Part shown: positions 37,673-52,126 of the stretch, piece by piece | How positions within the stretch are numbered: the first letter of the stretch is position 1 | How the letters are laid out: each line of letters opens with the position of its first letter | NCBI GenBank assembly: GCA_028622995.1 | Contig: JAJQJQ010000018.1 | Span: 3,472,001 to 3,536,000, forward strand | Source: Panagrolaimus kolymaensis | Lineage: Eukaryota; Nematoda; Chromadorea; Rhabditida; Panagrolaimidae | DNA length: 64,000 nt | Direction of reading: 5' to 3' | Translations under genes and position numbers: made by a program | Notes under the pieces: generated by a model | Databases searched by the model: none | Told to the model about the DNA's origin: nothing | The model's input: only the letters and a program-made list of their open reading frames with translations

Positions 37673-38319
37673 CTAAATGTAATTGTATGCGAGTTCAGTT
37701 TCATCAGTAACGAATTGAAGTTCCAATTTGACTGGTTGTTTCAAGAGAAGTGATAAAAATTCTTCACAAAAACCAAACATCCAATAAATGCGTCGAATAT
37801 CCAATCTTCTTGAATGTTGTAAGAAACCAGTAACATATACGACATTACCACGACGTTTGATGACAAGCTAAAACTCATAAAAAGCGTTATTGAAAATGAA
37901 AAAAAAGCAAGAGTAAAGAACAAAAAATGGATATAAAAGCATGCCTCAGTTCCATCGATAGTAGTATTACCAGGAAAGAAACCACGAACAAAGCGTCGAA
38001 TAACTTCATCTTGAGCAACAATAATAGGTTGAGATTGGCGAAATTCTTCAAGATTTTGTGAATGCCATGATAGCCATGCTTTACGAACACCAATATGATG
38101 AGGTTTTTGCGCCATTTCATATGTTAATAAACGACTTCGATCAATTGTTTGCTGAAACGAATTGTTTGTTATATATAAAATTACAAGTTAAAAACTTACT
38201 CTATGTTTACCAGCTTGATTTTTACATAATGGAATTGTTGTTGAAATTGATCGTTGAGATATTATTTGAGAAGTACAAGATGCATATAGTCGAGAAGTAT
38301 TGGCTAAAGCGCCATTCAT
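37673..38319 (-). CDS. mrps-24: Mitochondrial small-subunit ribosomal protein MRPS24 (uS3m)
   Basis: Component of the mitochondrial 28S ribosomal subunit. Three exons: 38319-38200, 38151-37945, 37867-37673; 173 residues, close to the human protein (167). The N-terminal 35 residues are rich in Ser, Arg and Thr and low in acidic residues, as expected of a mitochondrial presequence. The family core is RLLTYEMAQKPHHIGVRKAW (compare TYEEA..PHxIxxRKGW), then VIRRFVRGFFPG and LVIKRRGN in exon 3, ending in a conserved FxEEFLSLLLKQPVKLELQ-type helix. The second intron begins GC rather than GT (37944-37868); no GT donor in that stretch keeps the frame. TTTTTTAG lies six bases upstream of the ATG, suggesting trans-splicing next to the start. 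Confidence 0.9.
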
Positions 38320-38321
38320 GT

Positions 38322-38330
38322 CTCCTAAAA
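38322..38330 (-). promoter_or_regulatory. Probable trans-splice acceptor of MRPS24
   Basis: On the minus strand GTTTTTTAG is followed by GAGAC and then the start codon. A 5' UTR of about five bases and no upstream coding exon is the usual picture of spliced-leader addition. Confidence 0.5.
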
Positions 38331-38967
38331 AACAAAACAAATATATGTAAGTAGTTAATGATCAATTTTGTCGCAATCTAGATTAGATCAATCACGAATT
38401 TTATATTGATCTAAAAAAAGGTTTTACAGACACGAAAAAATGAGGAGGAAAAAAGTTTTGATACAACAACAAAAAAAAATTTTCATTTCATTTTTTTACA
38501 CTTGCTTTATTTTTACTCATTTTGCCAAAGCTGCTTCTTGCACTTTTAATTTTTTTTATTTTTTGCTGCCATTGGCAATGCCTTTTGCTGAAAGAATGCT
38601 TGCATGCTTTTTTTGATATTCATTGATTGTATGTTGGAACTAAAAAAGGCTGTCAAATGAAAAAGCCTTATAGCATTCTTCTGCCTTTTTGAAGTGGGGA
38701 TTCTTTTTTTTTTTTTTTCATGCTCATCTTCTTTCTTTTTTGCTCCGCCCAATAATGAGAATGCAGCAACCCAAACATTATTCAATGCTGCGTCGCTACT
38801 TTGTCGTCGTCTACTTTTCTTCCATACTTTTTTGTTCTTGTTGTTCCTCTCCTCGTTTTCTATGTTGTTCTTGATGCATGTTTACAGATGTCAGAGAATG
38901 ATTAATCATTATTATTTTTAGTGTATCCTCAATGAAATTATTTTGAACAACAACCATCTATATTTCA

Positions 38968-38973
38968 CACGTG
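38968..38973. promoter_or_regulatory. CACGTG E-box upstream of wdfy-3
   Basis: CACGTG in the context TTCACACGTGAAG, 132 bases before the wdfy-3 start. HLH-30/TFEB binds CACGTG (CLEAR-type) sites near autophagy genes. The 6-mer is expected a few times by chance in 64 kb, so this is suggestive only. Confidence 0.3.
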
Positions 38974-39104
38974 AAGTACAAAATTATTTATTGGTTATTT
39001 AGAAAAATTCAATGAAAAGTAGACCTTAAAAATTATTCCTTTTTTGTTAGCTTAAACTTGGGTTAATTCGGCATTTTGCCGATTATTATTTTGGGGTATT
39101 CGCC

Positions 39105-42100
39105 ATGGATAACAGCGAAAAATCACTTACTTTATTACATTTGCGTAAAACATTCAGTACAAATCTTAAAGAAAATGGAGATGTCATCTCTCAAGCTGAT
39201 GCAAAAGTGTTCGATCGACTACTACCACTTTTTAACAAGGTTTTTTTAAACTTTTATTTAAGCTGGAAATTTATTATATTCTTTTGATTTAAGGTTATGC
39301 ATATGTACACTCCAGATGAACTTTTAGTTCACTTTAAAGAAATTGTGCCATTTTGCGGTTATTTGAGTGATTATCTAGTTCATGAAATTCGCCGAAGAGC
39401 TAATAATGAAAGTACGAAAGAAGCTGCGGCAGCTATTTATGAATTTTTAAAAGCAAATCCACCAGATTCTAAAGGATGGGTTTTATTAAACGCTATATCA
39501 TTTCTTGTTTCAAGGTTTGTTTTGACAAAAACTAAAATATATGCAAATTTCCATTTTTCAGCGGGTCACCCAAAATCTTCGAGCAAATTTGTAAAAGCTG
39601 CCTACCTAGTACTTTAGTGAAAGTATTTTATTTATTCTTTGATTTAGATCCAACTATTTGTGAATCTGAAGGCAATCAATATCTTTATGATTCATTAGTT
39701 ATGGTAATTTCGATTTAGTATATTTTTGAATAATCCAATTAATTTGACTCTTTTTGTAGCTAATGGCAACCCTTTGTGGATATGAATGTGTTGCGGAAGA
39801 ACTCATTCACAAAGATGACCTTGTATTGTTATTTATTGGTTCGAGTAGCACTTGCCCTGCGGAACTTATAAAATGGAGGGATGCAAATTTTACTTTTTTA
39901 TGTACTATTATTGTTAAAGCTTTATCACCTGCAGTAACTAAATATATTCGGGGTATATTTTTATGCTTTAATAGGGCATTTTTAATTATTGAATTTACAG
40001 CAAAAGGATGTGTGGGACATTATTTACGAACATATCGTAATCAAAAATCCACAATTGAAGAAAAAGTAGTAATAATGTCAAATTTAATAGATTTGCTTAG
40101 AAATTCGGCTGAAACCACAAATTGTTTAGTAGAAGATTTTATGAAAGATGGAGGCTTTCAAATGCTTGTTGATTTATGTGATAAGTAAGCTGATTAAATT
40201 TTCTTTATTCTCTCCAAATTAATAATGAAATTTTAGTGCCGATGTTTCTCAAAAGAAACAAATCTTTGATGGTTTAGTCAATTTTTCTAGTGCTGGCTCA
40301 GAATTAGTTTCTTTGCTTCAACCCGCTTCCCCACTTTCATTTTATCCATTTAATTTACCGTATTCGGAAACGAGAAGTGTTGGAGCTATTAGAATTCCAG
40401 ATGCTTTTATGGTGCTTGAAAAATGTTTTTACGTTCGTTTTTTAATGTTCCAAATTACTCTACTAACGATTGGATATTTTAGAACGGTGACGATGCAACA
40501 TGTGATGTGATTTTAGATATGGTATTAAATATTTATAAATTAGAAAAATTAAATTATTTTATATTAGAACGTCATTTTCCATTATATTTATTTGTTGAAC
40601 GAATGGTTACCAAAGGGTTAAAAATTCAAGTAATATTATTTTTTTAAAAATTGATCAAACAAACAAAAATACGCAAAAAAATTTTTTTAGAAAAATGTTT
40701 TATCTATTATTGAATATGTTTTACGGGAACTTGGATTTATACCATGTAAAGAGCTAACAGCGATAAATCTTCACTTAAAAAATGCGTTAAATGAAAATCG
40801 ATGGGAAGAATGTTCGATATATTTAACATTTTTATTTAGTATTTTATCTATTAATATTCATATCAAAGATGCATATCGAGAATTACTTCACTTAGAAACT
40901 ATTTTACGCGCCCTTCAATCTTCAGCTCCATGTAAGCTATCATTTTTTAGAGTTGTTGTACTTTTAATTATTTTTTAGCAATTGATAAATTGGTTGGCGA
41001 ACAAAAAGACACGATGCAGTTAGCCCTTGATTTTCTTATTGCTGCCACCAAAGGTAATGCAGTGAACGCCCAATTTGTTACAGAAAATCTTGAAATTAAT
41101 GCAATTAAATGCATGTTATTAGCAGAAAAAAATGAAGAATTTAAGAATGTTACTTTGGTGTTAATTAAAAATTTATTATTTCTTGCGCGAAATGAACAAT
41201 TATTTTCTTCGCTACTTCAAATCCTATTTTCTGATCCAGGAAATATTAATGTCAGCATGATAATTCTCAAACTTTTTGTTTCTGCTTTGCTTGAAAGCCA
41301 CAAAGTTCGAATTATGTTTCGTCGAAGTGGAGGTTATATTTGTTTGATGACTTTATTGCTCCATCTTGAAAACGCCCTTCCTTTTATTCCAAAAGAGCAA
41401 CCTCAAGAATTTGCAAATACAATTGGAGAAGAAGCTCAACAAATTATTGCCCATATTTCACTTATTTTTCGAGTATTTACTGTAAGCATGAGATATGAAC
41501 CAAGCAATGCAAAATATGTTCAAGGTGAAGTCAAACCTGGAATTGTGGTTTCAATTTTAAGAACCATTGGATGTTTCACTTCACAATCGAAAGTTCAAGT
41601 AGATGAAGCCGTTTGGAATAAAATTGGATTAGAAAATATTTCGGAACAATTAAAATTGTGTCATGACGTTTTTCAACTTGAAGAAGCTAATTTAAATGAG
41701 TAATTTTTTTGGCTTCTGAAAATGCAATTTAAAAAAATGTTTTTTTGTAGGAAACTCCCAGAATTTTCAAAAATGCCCAAATCAATTTTTTATTCAATTT
41801 ATTTACTTCGAAGATTATTTAATCTTGCGATGGATGCTTATGAAAGACAAAACAATGATTTAGTTTTTGCTGGAAATGAATGGTTGAGTAGTGTAGAAAA
41901 TCTTGAAAGTACTCCAGTGGTTACTTGGTCCACCAGCATTTTATCCCATCCAACTATCGTACTTTGTATTCTTAAGCTTTTACCATCAATTGGAGCAAGG
42001 CAAGATGGATTTGGCCCAAACGTGGATGACAACGATAAACTTTGGAGTGCCGTTGGACAATTTTATATTTCATTGGTTTTAAAAGCTTTGATGAGACAAG

Positions 42101-45100
42101 AAAGAAGTCAACAAATTTTATGTGAACATTTAATGCCTCGAATGGTAATGGATGTTGGAGCAGATTTATTTAAAAAAGCCACGCATCCTTTATTGTCGCC
42201 ATTTCATTACATGCTTGAAAGACTGGCATGTCAATCCATGCATCCTAAAGAATTACGAAGATTTTTGCGCTTTGATCAACCTTTATGTTGCTTGAATTTG
42301 GATGATGATGATAATGATGGAAATGAAAATTCTGGAGGTCCAGTTCCAATTCATCGGTAAACTTTTTTTCTTTTTCAAATGTATTTTTATCCGTATTTTT
42401 TTTTATTTCAGAGTAAAAGCCATAGTTTCCATGTTGACTCCTCGAAATCATTCCTTGGTTCATCCACCTGCATTTATTGAATTTGATATGGCAATTGAAG
42501 GTTTTGCCTCCCTTGTAATTCCTTCATTAGCACATGTTTCCTCCACAGCCCAATCTTCAGCTGCCAATAGCACAAGTGGACATTCGGGTGAAAGACTTTT
42601 TCCACCAATGAATGGAATGACATATTTAACTTGGTTTTATGTTGATGAATGGACTTCAAAAACATCTGAACCTACTCCACCGATTAGACTTTTAACAATT
42701 GTTCGAAACTTTGAAGGAATCGATGCTAGTGGCGTTCGGGGTTCACGATATGAAACGCACAACATTGAAAATTATCTTTGCTGTTTGTATGTTCAACTTA
42801 TTGCAAGTGATCGATCCCTTCTTGTTTCCACAGTCGAACATTCAATGTTGGATGAACTTCGAAGAGATTTTCAAAAACCCAATACTGGAGATTATTGTGT
42901 CAGAATTCCACTTTCGGAACAATATTTTTATGTTCGTCAATGGACTCATTTAGCAATAGTTATGACCCGATCATTTTTGAAACAAAGTCAAATTGAAGTT
43001 TACATAAATGGTCGATGCCTTGCAAGTCAAAAGCTAAATTATGTTATTCCTAATGCTGGTGGAGGTCAAGCTCAATTTGGTGATAACCAATCTGTTCATG
43101 CATTAGTAGGAACTCCACCATTTTTGCGAAAAGCTGCTAATGTTCGATGGAGAATGGCTAGCACTTTCTTAATTGATGAGCCTTTGAGTATAGAAAAAAT
43201 AAAAAAAATTTATGAATTGCAACCACATTATATTGGAAGCTATCAAGTAAACCATAGCTTAAAATAGGTTCTTTTATTTTTTTAACATAAAACATTTTTT
43301 AGACTGCAATGGATGGAGCTCCTTTGATTCAAGAAGAAAAGATAAACTTTTCTTTAAATGCATCAGCAATGAGTGAAGTAACAATGCAAGCAATGAAATC
43401 AATGCTTCGAAAATCTGATTGTGAAATGTTAACAGTTTTGCTTGGAATTTCTTCAAATGATAGTAGTACTCCATTAAGAGTCTTATGGAATACAACCCAT
43501 CATGGCCTTGGAGCTCCGCGAGCTTTAGCAGCTAATGTTATCGGCTATTTGAGTATGAGAACATTTTCTCCATGCCCTGTTAGTGCTTTACTTGAATCTG
43601 TTGGTGGTGTTGCTCCTTTATTAGGTTTGGTAGCAATGTGTACCGATTCTCATGGCCTTTATGCTTCATTGAAAGTTTTGGTTTCTGCCGTTCAAACTAA
43701 TGATGCCATTGTGGCTTCAATTCATCGACAACGAGGATATCAAACATTAGCAATGTTATTGGAAGAAAAATCTCATCTTGTTAATTCTCACATCCTTCAT
43801 TTGGTTCTTTCCCTTGTTGGAACAGTGGATGTTTCAAAAGAAATTACCATAATTCCAAATATGCAAACCTTCGAAGATTTACTCTGTGATTTGGATGTTT
43901 GGGTTAATGCTCAAGATGATGTTAAAAAGTTGTTGTTTGAGCATTTTTATGAACTTGTTATTGAGTAAGTAATTTATTATTTTGAATCCTAAAGTTTTAA
44001 AATTTTTAGTAATCAACGAGATAATTTGGCCAAAGTTCGCAACTCCTCTCTTTTAAATCGATTATTAATGCTTTTGTTTGAACAAGCTTCAGTTTTTGTA
44101 ATTCGCAATGATATTTTATTCCGGCTTATTGCTGCTATCGTTCAACCACCATGTGATTCCCATTCCCTTTTACGATTTGGTCAAGCCTTAAGCGCAAATC
44201 TTTCGGCTCAAACTCTTCAAGAAATTCACGAAAATGAATATCCATTCCATATTGCCGAAATGGAAAAGCTATTATTAGATCAATGCAGCAATGGCAATGG
44301 ATCATCAGGAATCATCAATGAAGAACTATATTCTGTTTATGTAAGAAATAGGTTGTTGAATATGCTTGCAAATATGTTGGCACACTCAAGTGGCCAAATT
44401 AATAATCAACTTTGTGAAGCCATTGTATCAACTCTTGGATTTGGATGGATAATGGCCATGTGTGCTCCTGGACTTCATCCTGGTACTGTATATCTGGGAT
44501 TAAAAATTCTTGTGAATGTAACAAAATATCCTGCACTTTTGTCAAAATTCCGAGAAGGTGCTTCCACTGGCGGATGGCTTAATGATGCTGATTCTGTAAT
44601 TCGAAATCGAGCAGCAGTTTTACTTGGTTTTTCTGTTTCTGCTCACGGTGGCGCAGTTGGAAGTCATGTGGATTTTAATCCTGAACTTTCAAATTGTCAT
44701 GGATTTGCGGCACTTGAACATTTAATGTACATGCATTCAGATCAACCATTTTGTTATTTGGCCATTTTGGCTTTACTTTTCGGCCAACATCAAGCAAACA
44801 TTCAACCTTTAGAAGAATTTAATGTTGATTTAATTTGGTCAAACGTATTTTCATTAAATGCCACGAGCTCAGTTTCGGATGCCATCGCGAAATGCACTTT
44901 TTGTCCTGAAGCTTTGATTCCATTATTTTCAATGATTAGAGCTGGCTTACATTATTCACCCGCCGACAATCTTTCACCCGATCACTGGAGTCAAAGTTAT
45001 CCAATTATGGTATTACAATTAACAACATTTTTATATCAAAATTCTGAAGCATTTTTTGGAATTTCGCATACTTCAAGTTTTGTTATTGCTTTATTTACAA

Positions 45101-48100
45101 CTTTACTACCACGACCAAGTATGGGAATGTATGGAGAAAGTGGTGGAAAAGATGCTTCACCATCTGCTTTGCCAAGTAATCGAGCAACTAAATTAGTTAT
45201 GGAACTTTTAACTCATATTCTTCTAAATGATATGTGTCTATCACATGAATCACGAAATGAATGGCTTTTCGATACTCTTGTGGAATTTTTGGAAGGTGGT
45301 GGAGTTATGCATCCTTCACAAAGTACAATTTATACTGAACTTGTAAATTCCTGTTTGGATCATTTCATGACAAGTGATATGTTTTTTTCAAATTCAGCTT
45401 TGGTCATTCCAAAATCTGCTGAAGGTTTATTAAGTCGCTCATCAGAAACCACCGCTGTAAATGTGATTCATTTTTTGAGTAAAGTTATTGATAGTGTTTG
45501 GGATTGCCTTTATCGTGGAAATCCAGTTGCTATTCTCAAATGCTTTTTGAAACTTCTCGCTGAAGCTCATGCCTCAAATAAAGCTGCTAGTCAATTAGCT
45601 TGCACTGAAGCTCATATAAATGCATTATTCCGAGTGATTCTCTACCTTCTTAGTCGTCCAGTGGATAATGTCGATACCCAAATGTCGGTGCTTGACACAT
45701 TAGCTGAAATTGTTAGAAATCAACATTTATTACTTTCTAAAAACAGCAACAACCCATTATTTTATGGCGCTTTGGTTCATCTCGTTTTTATGCTTTCTGA
45801 AAAACTTGATATTCAATATTCATCCCCAAATAGTCAACATTTGGAACGTGGCTCGGCTCAAGTTGCGATGTGTGCTCAAAATGTTTGGGGTATTTTATGG
45901 GCTCAGAAAAAAGCACTTCTTGAAGAAATATTTAAACGTGAAATTGATTTGGATTTATATTCGGCGAGAGCTTCATGCGCAGAAATGGCAAATAAATATT
46001 GGTTGCAATTTGTTGATAGTCAAACTGATGCATCATCAAATGCGGCATCGACTATTTCAATGACAGGAAAATTGCCTCAACAAATACAATCCAAATTAAC
46101 GAGAGTTGCAAAAACAAGTTTGCAAAGACTCACAAGTCGAAAATCTGTTTTACTTATGAGTACCGGAAGCATTACTTCTAATTCCCTTCCAGCTTTTCAT
46201 TATGAAAGATCAAAAATTGAACCTGAAGTAAATTATATTTCTTTTTATTTTTTGAGTGATTAAAAATTTTTTTGTACATTTTTAGACATTTTATATGTGG
46301 ATGCGAGTCCATATTAGTTTATTAAAAGAACTCCTACGAAATCAATGCACTCGATACCATGAATGGCATGCACATGTTAGAAAATGGTGTATGCAAGAAT
46401 GGCAAAATACTGAAGCTGAATTGACAAGAGAAAGAGGTCTTTGGGGACCTGAACAAGGTTCAATGTTGGATAAATTTGAATTAGATACAACAGAAGGGCC
46501 ATTAAGAATTAGAAAAAAATTAATTCCAAATTCAAGGTTTTATCATAAATATCCTTATCGGCCACATTTAGATGCACCTGAAGCAGTAAGAAATAAAGAT
46601 TAGTAAACTAATAAAAAGGAGCATTCAATTTTTAGAAAGCAATGAGAGCCAAAGTAGCTATTTCAAAAGACAGTAAAACTTATTATGAAAGAATGAAAAA
46701 GCGGCGCTTTAGAACCATGGATGAAAGAATTATGGATACTTCTCTTGTCGTATCAGCTGCTTCTAATGATGATAGTTTACAGCAAATGTTTGAGCCTACT
46801 GCCGAACTAAATTTGTCTTTAATTAAAAGAATGGTTAAAAAGAATGTGGACCAAGTTAAAGCAGTTGATAGTAGTCGAAAATTAGAAACTGAAGACGACG
46901 AATCTGCAACAGTTGATGTCGAAGATGTTGGTGAAAATAATAAAGAAGCTATGTCGGAGACAAGCTCAAAGTCAGAAACTGCATCTGAAACTCAACCCAC
47001 TTCGCCTTCACCCAGTATTCAATCATCAGCTCCCCAAACTCCTGCGCCCCAAGTATCTCCAAAAGCTCCAATCAACAATAATCTCGGAAATGGACCAGAT
47101 AATCAAACTCTCTTACGATTGCTTGAACATGGTGAACAACTTCATAGCATGTTTAGATGTGCTCGCATTCAAGGATTAGATACCATTGAGGGTTTATTAT
47201 TATTTGGCAGAGAACATTATTATGTGGTTGATGGTTTCACACTTTTAAAAACTCGTGAAATAAGAGATTTGGATTTTCTTCCAGAACAATTCCATGATCC
47301 AATTATTCCATATATGGCTATGGGAAGTTCCAATCGACAATCAACAAGATCAACAAGGCAATGCAGCAAATTTAGTTATGACGATATTAAAGACGTTCAC
47401 AAACGACGATATTTGCTTCAACCAATCGCGCTTGAAGTTTTCAGTGGAGATGGACGAAATTATTTACTTGCATTCCCTCGTAAAATTCGTGATCGTGTAT
47501 ATCAGAAATTTATTTCCATGGCTAAAGGAGCTTCAAGTGATGTTGCCAAAACTATTGCAGAGCAAAGGAAATTATTGCCAACTGAAACTTCTTCCACTGG
47601 AGCTTTGTTGATTAATTCATTAATGGGGCAACAATCTATGACACAAAGATGGCAAAGAGGAGAAATATCAAATTTTAATTATCTAATGTATTTAAATACT
47701 TTGGCTGGACGATCCTATAATGATTTATCACAATATCCAGTATTTCCATGGATTCTCGCAGATTATGAATCTGAAATTCTTGATCTCACAAATCCAAAAA
47801 CTTTCCGTGATCTAAGTAAACCCATGGGTGCTCAAACTCCTGATCGATTATCTCAATTTTTAAAGCGTTTTCGAGAATGGGATGATCCAACTGGTGATAC
47901 TCCTCCATATATGTATGGCACCCATTACAGCAGCGCAATGATTGTACTTTCATACTTGGTTCGACAAGAACCTTTCACTCAACAATTTTTAAAGCTTCAA
48001 GGAGGCCATTTTGATTTAGCTGATCGTATGTTTCATTGTGTTCGAGATGCTTGGATGAGTGCAAGTCGAAATAATATGGCTGATGTTAAAGAACTCATTC

Positions 48101-50375
48101 CCGAATTTTTCTATCTTCCCGAATTATTTTTAAATACCAACAACTTTGATTTGGGTGTAAAACAAAGTGGAATAATGTTGAATGATATTATACTTCCATC
48201 ATGGTCTAAAGGAGATCCACATGAATTTGTAAGAATTCATCGACAAGCTCTCGAATGTGATTATGTTTCGGAACATTTGCATGAATGGATTGATCTCATT
48301 TTTGGTTATAAACAAAATGGTGAAAGTGCCAAAGATGCAAGCAATGTTTTCCATCATCTTTTTTATGAAGAAAATGTGGATTTTGAAAGCATTGATGATC
48401 CATTAACAAGAAATGCAACTTTGGGTTTTATAAATAATTTTGGACAAATCCCTGCTCAACTTTTCAAAAAGCCTCATCCAATTAGAAAAATTCAGATAGC
48501 TAATTCACTTTCCTTTGTCCCGGGTGTAACTACTCCAAGATTATTTTATCATTCACTTGAAAGTCTTCGATGTGGAAGAAAACCTGTGAAAGGTAATTTT
48601 TATTATTTATTTTTTTGCTTTTCGAAAACATAAATTTTACAGAAATGAAAGCAGCAGTGGGTGAAATTCGAATAAACGAAAAAGGCCAAGTTGTTGTTTT
48701 GGAACAAAATAAAGTTTTCATTCCTCCTCATTATTTTCTTGCTTGGGATTATTATGATCGATCAATTCGATTTGGAGTTATAGGAGCTGAAAAATCTATT
48801 TGCATTCTTGAGACTAATGATGTTTATGAAGTTACTTGCATGGCAAGTGCTGACGGTCGGTCACTTTTTGCTGGATTTACAACTGGTAGCATTATGGTTT
48901 GGACTCTCACTGGAATCAATGGAGTTTCATCTGGCCTTTCACCTAAATTGGCTCGACTTCATCCTAAACGAGTCCTCGATGGCCATACAGATGTTGTAAC
49001 AGCATTAGCTGTGTGCCCAACACATAATTTTATTGTTAGTGCAAGTCGTGATAAAACTGCTATAGTTTGGCATTTGACTAAACTAATTTACATTCGACAA
49101 TTAAAAGGCCATCCAGGTGCTGTAAGCGCCGTAGCAGTTAATGAATCCACTGGGGATGTTGCAACAGCTTCAAGCTCATGCATATTTTTATGGACCATCA
49201 ATGGAAAATTACTCTCTGTTGTAAACACAGTTGATTCTGGACTTTTTTCTAATCCATCAAGCTTAGTCCTTTGTTTATCCTTTTCAACCGTGAATGAATG
49301 GGACTCAAAAAATGTGGTCATGTGTGGAACAAGTGATGGTCTAGTTAAAATGTATTCTTGCGAATTTAAAAAAGTTGTTGCCGCAGCAAATACCGACAAT
49401 GAACAAACAACTAAAAAGTAAGCCCGCTTGTCTGCGCATTTTTTTCTCTCTCTAAAATTTATGTTTTGTGTTTATAGAAATCTTGGACAAAATCAAATGC
49501 AAGATTCAAAAGCCATTAAAGAACATTTGCTGCGAAGACAACAAAAAATTCAACATCACACTAGTCGTCGAGGACCAATGGATCAAATGTCTCAAGATTC
49601 GTCTCAAGCTTCTTCACCTGTTCATTATCCATATAGCACCCTTTCGAGTCAATCATCGGTGGCAAATGCGGATGAACCAACTAAAAATTATGATACAACA
49701 ACAGCTGAATATCGTCGTCAACTAACTTTGCGTCGAGTTTTAAGTGAAAATACAGGATACAATCAAGAGAACCCTCATCCAGCACCCATAACTTCTCTTT
49801 CACCTTCAAAGTAAGCTTCATTCTTGAAAGACAAAAATAACATTTTCATATTTATTTATTTTTTAGAGATCATAAAAGTGTCTACGTTGGAGATGGAGTT
49901 GGTCGAATTTGGGTTTGGTCACCGGATGCCATCGCTAATACCGCCAGCAATTCAGCCAATTCATCTTCCGCTGCTGTTGCAATGGGTAAGGAAAAATCTA
50001 TCAGCTTTGATGCAGCCGGACAACAAAGACAGTATTGTCTTAATTGTAATCGAAAATTTTCATTAAATGAAAATAAAATTTCATGCAAGAATTGTGGACA
50101 ATTCTTTTGTCAAAAGTGAGACTTACTGTAGTTTTTTGGTTTTTTTGATTGGAATTTGCTTGCTTATTTGTCCACAGTGAATTGCGTGTTTTTTTAAATA
50201 TTTGTTTGATTGTTTAATTTATTTTAAATTTATATATAATTACATACTTTAAATAACCTTTTAAAATTTCAGCTGCATTGACAAAACGTTAGATGTTAAA
50301 TATGCTTCAAAGCAGCAGCTTCAAATTTGTCCAGAATGTTGTGAAAGTTTGCGACAACGTCGAACGGTGCAATGA
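39105..50375 (+). CDS. wdfy-3: WDFY3/Alfy: BEACH, WD40 and FYVE autophagy scaffold
   Basis: Very large scaffold (human Alfy, 3,526 residues) linking ubiquitinated aggregates to autophagy machinery. Nineteen exons: 39105-39239, 39294-39514, 39562-39703, 39760-39952, 40001-40184, 40237-40432, 40483-40629, 40691-40931, 40979-41699, 41751-42356, 42412-43246, 43303-43964, 44010-46227, 46286-46585, 46636-48592, 48643-49417, 49478-49810, 49867-50115, 50273-50375. All junctions keep phase; 3,405 residues. The N-terminal two-thirds is helical ARM-like, with a concanavalin-like segment in exon 11 (MTYLTWFYVDEW). A PH-like region at about 2420-2560 (IEGLLLFGREHYYVVDGF) precedes BEACH at about 2590-2885 (RWQRGEISNFNYLMYLNTLAGR; YPVFPWILADY; HYSSAMIVLSYLVRQEPFT). 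WD40 repeats follow from about 2970 (DGHTDVVTALAV, SASRDKTAIVWHL). The C-terminal FYVE-like finger (about 3343-3397) keeps eight cysteines but lacks the usual basic PI3P-binding motif. Exon 6 uses a GTTCGT donor. Confidence 0.94.
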
Positions 50376-51568
50376 ATCATCATCAAATTTCACAAATAAA
50401 TAACTCCTTTTTTATTGTTAAAAACTTTTTTAAACTTATTTTTTCTTGCCAAATATATATGTTCCTATTTTTTTCCTCTCCTCCACATTTTCGAGCATTT
50501 TTTCTTCTCTTTTTTTCATGGGTAAACAGACAGCTTTGCAGCTTACTTATAATTTTTTAACGATCTCAACAAACCTTTCCATTTTTTTTTTATCAGCTCC
50601 AGAACCAAATATGCTTGCTTTTTTATTTTTGTGATGAATCACTTCTCCGTTATTTTTTGTTTCGTTGTTTTGTATATATATAGCAGTAACCAAAGCTTCT
50701 ATGCTTCTCCTCTCTCAATTAATTTCCCTTAAATTCAATGAATTTAAAAACTTAAACTTTTGTGTTGTGATTTACTTTATAAAGGCCCGTGTCACAATTT
50801 TATTCTAAACTATTTTTTCATAATCATTCTTTTATAAATATTTTTTTGTTATTTGTAAAACACTACTTTTATTTTCTTTAAAAAAATTCCGATGCTTTTC
50901 TTGTTTGGGTATTTTCTAAATAAAATTATTTAATAAAAGAAAACGTTTTTTTCATTATGAAATTTTTTTTTCAACACAAAAGCAAAATCATCAAAAAAAG
51001 GTGAAAGAAAAAAAAAGTACGCCCGCATTTTTTTTTCATCTCTCAAACATTCGACGACATTGTTGTATTCGCCACTTTTTTTGACGCGACGAATCGATTA
51101 AACACGCAGATGATTTTTTTGTCGATGAAAGAAACCTCGAAGAAACTAAAAACAAAATATCGGCGCAAAAATTCTTTGTTTTTTAAAACAAAATTTCATT
51201 GTTTTTATTAGCAGAAAATTTGCCATTTTCAGGATTTTTGTTACCAAATTTTTTTATATAAAACCTTTTTTTATTCAACTTTTTTTCGTTTCTTTTGAAA
51301 TTCCCGCCTTTAAATTCTCGTTACGGTGTTAAAAAGCACGCACAAAATGCGGCCAGTCAGCCAGCCAGCCGTTTTCGTTGCTTGCATTTGGTCAGTCATC
51401 TTCCATCCGCGTTGGTTTTTGCCTTCTTTTTCCTTCTTTTGACTCACGCGCTTGCCTTAACTCAACTATCTTTTTTCGTTGTTGTTATAACCAAATTATA
51501 CTCAAAATTATTATTTTATAGACAATCTTCTCCCAAATCGGGTTCAATTTTGGCAATCTTCTTCACTC
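50376..51568. other. Intergenic region, wdfy-3 to let-70
   Basis: About 1.2 kb, T-rich on the plus strand. It holds the wdfy-3 3' UTR with candidate AATAAA signals at 50395-50400, 50919-50924 and 50932-50937, and the let-70 5' region. An acceptor TTATTTTATAG ending at 51521 lies 47 bases before the let-70 ATG and could be a 5' UTR intron end or trans-splice site. Confidence 0.5.
50919..50937 (+). terminator. Candidate wdfy-3 poly(A) signals
   Basis: Two AATAAA hexamers seven bases apart, about 545 bases after the stop. A closer AATAAA at 50395 is only 20 bases past the stop and may be used instead. Confidence 0.3.

Positions 51569-52126
<558 letters not shown>

Larger units (their letters stand above)
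38320..39104. other. Divergent promoter region, MRPS24 / wdfy-3
   Basis: 785 bases between divergent start codons. It holds the MRPS24 trans-splice acceptor at its left end, a CACGTG E-box at 38968-38973 and a TTTTTGTTAG acceptor-like site at 39041-39050 that could be the wdfy-3 trans-splice site. T-rich frames at 38546-38921 are not genes. Confidence 0.5.
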
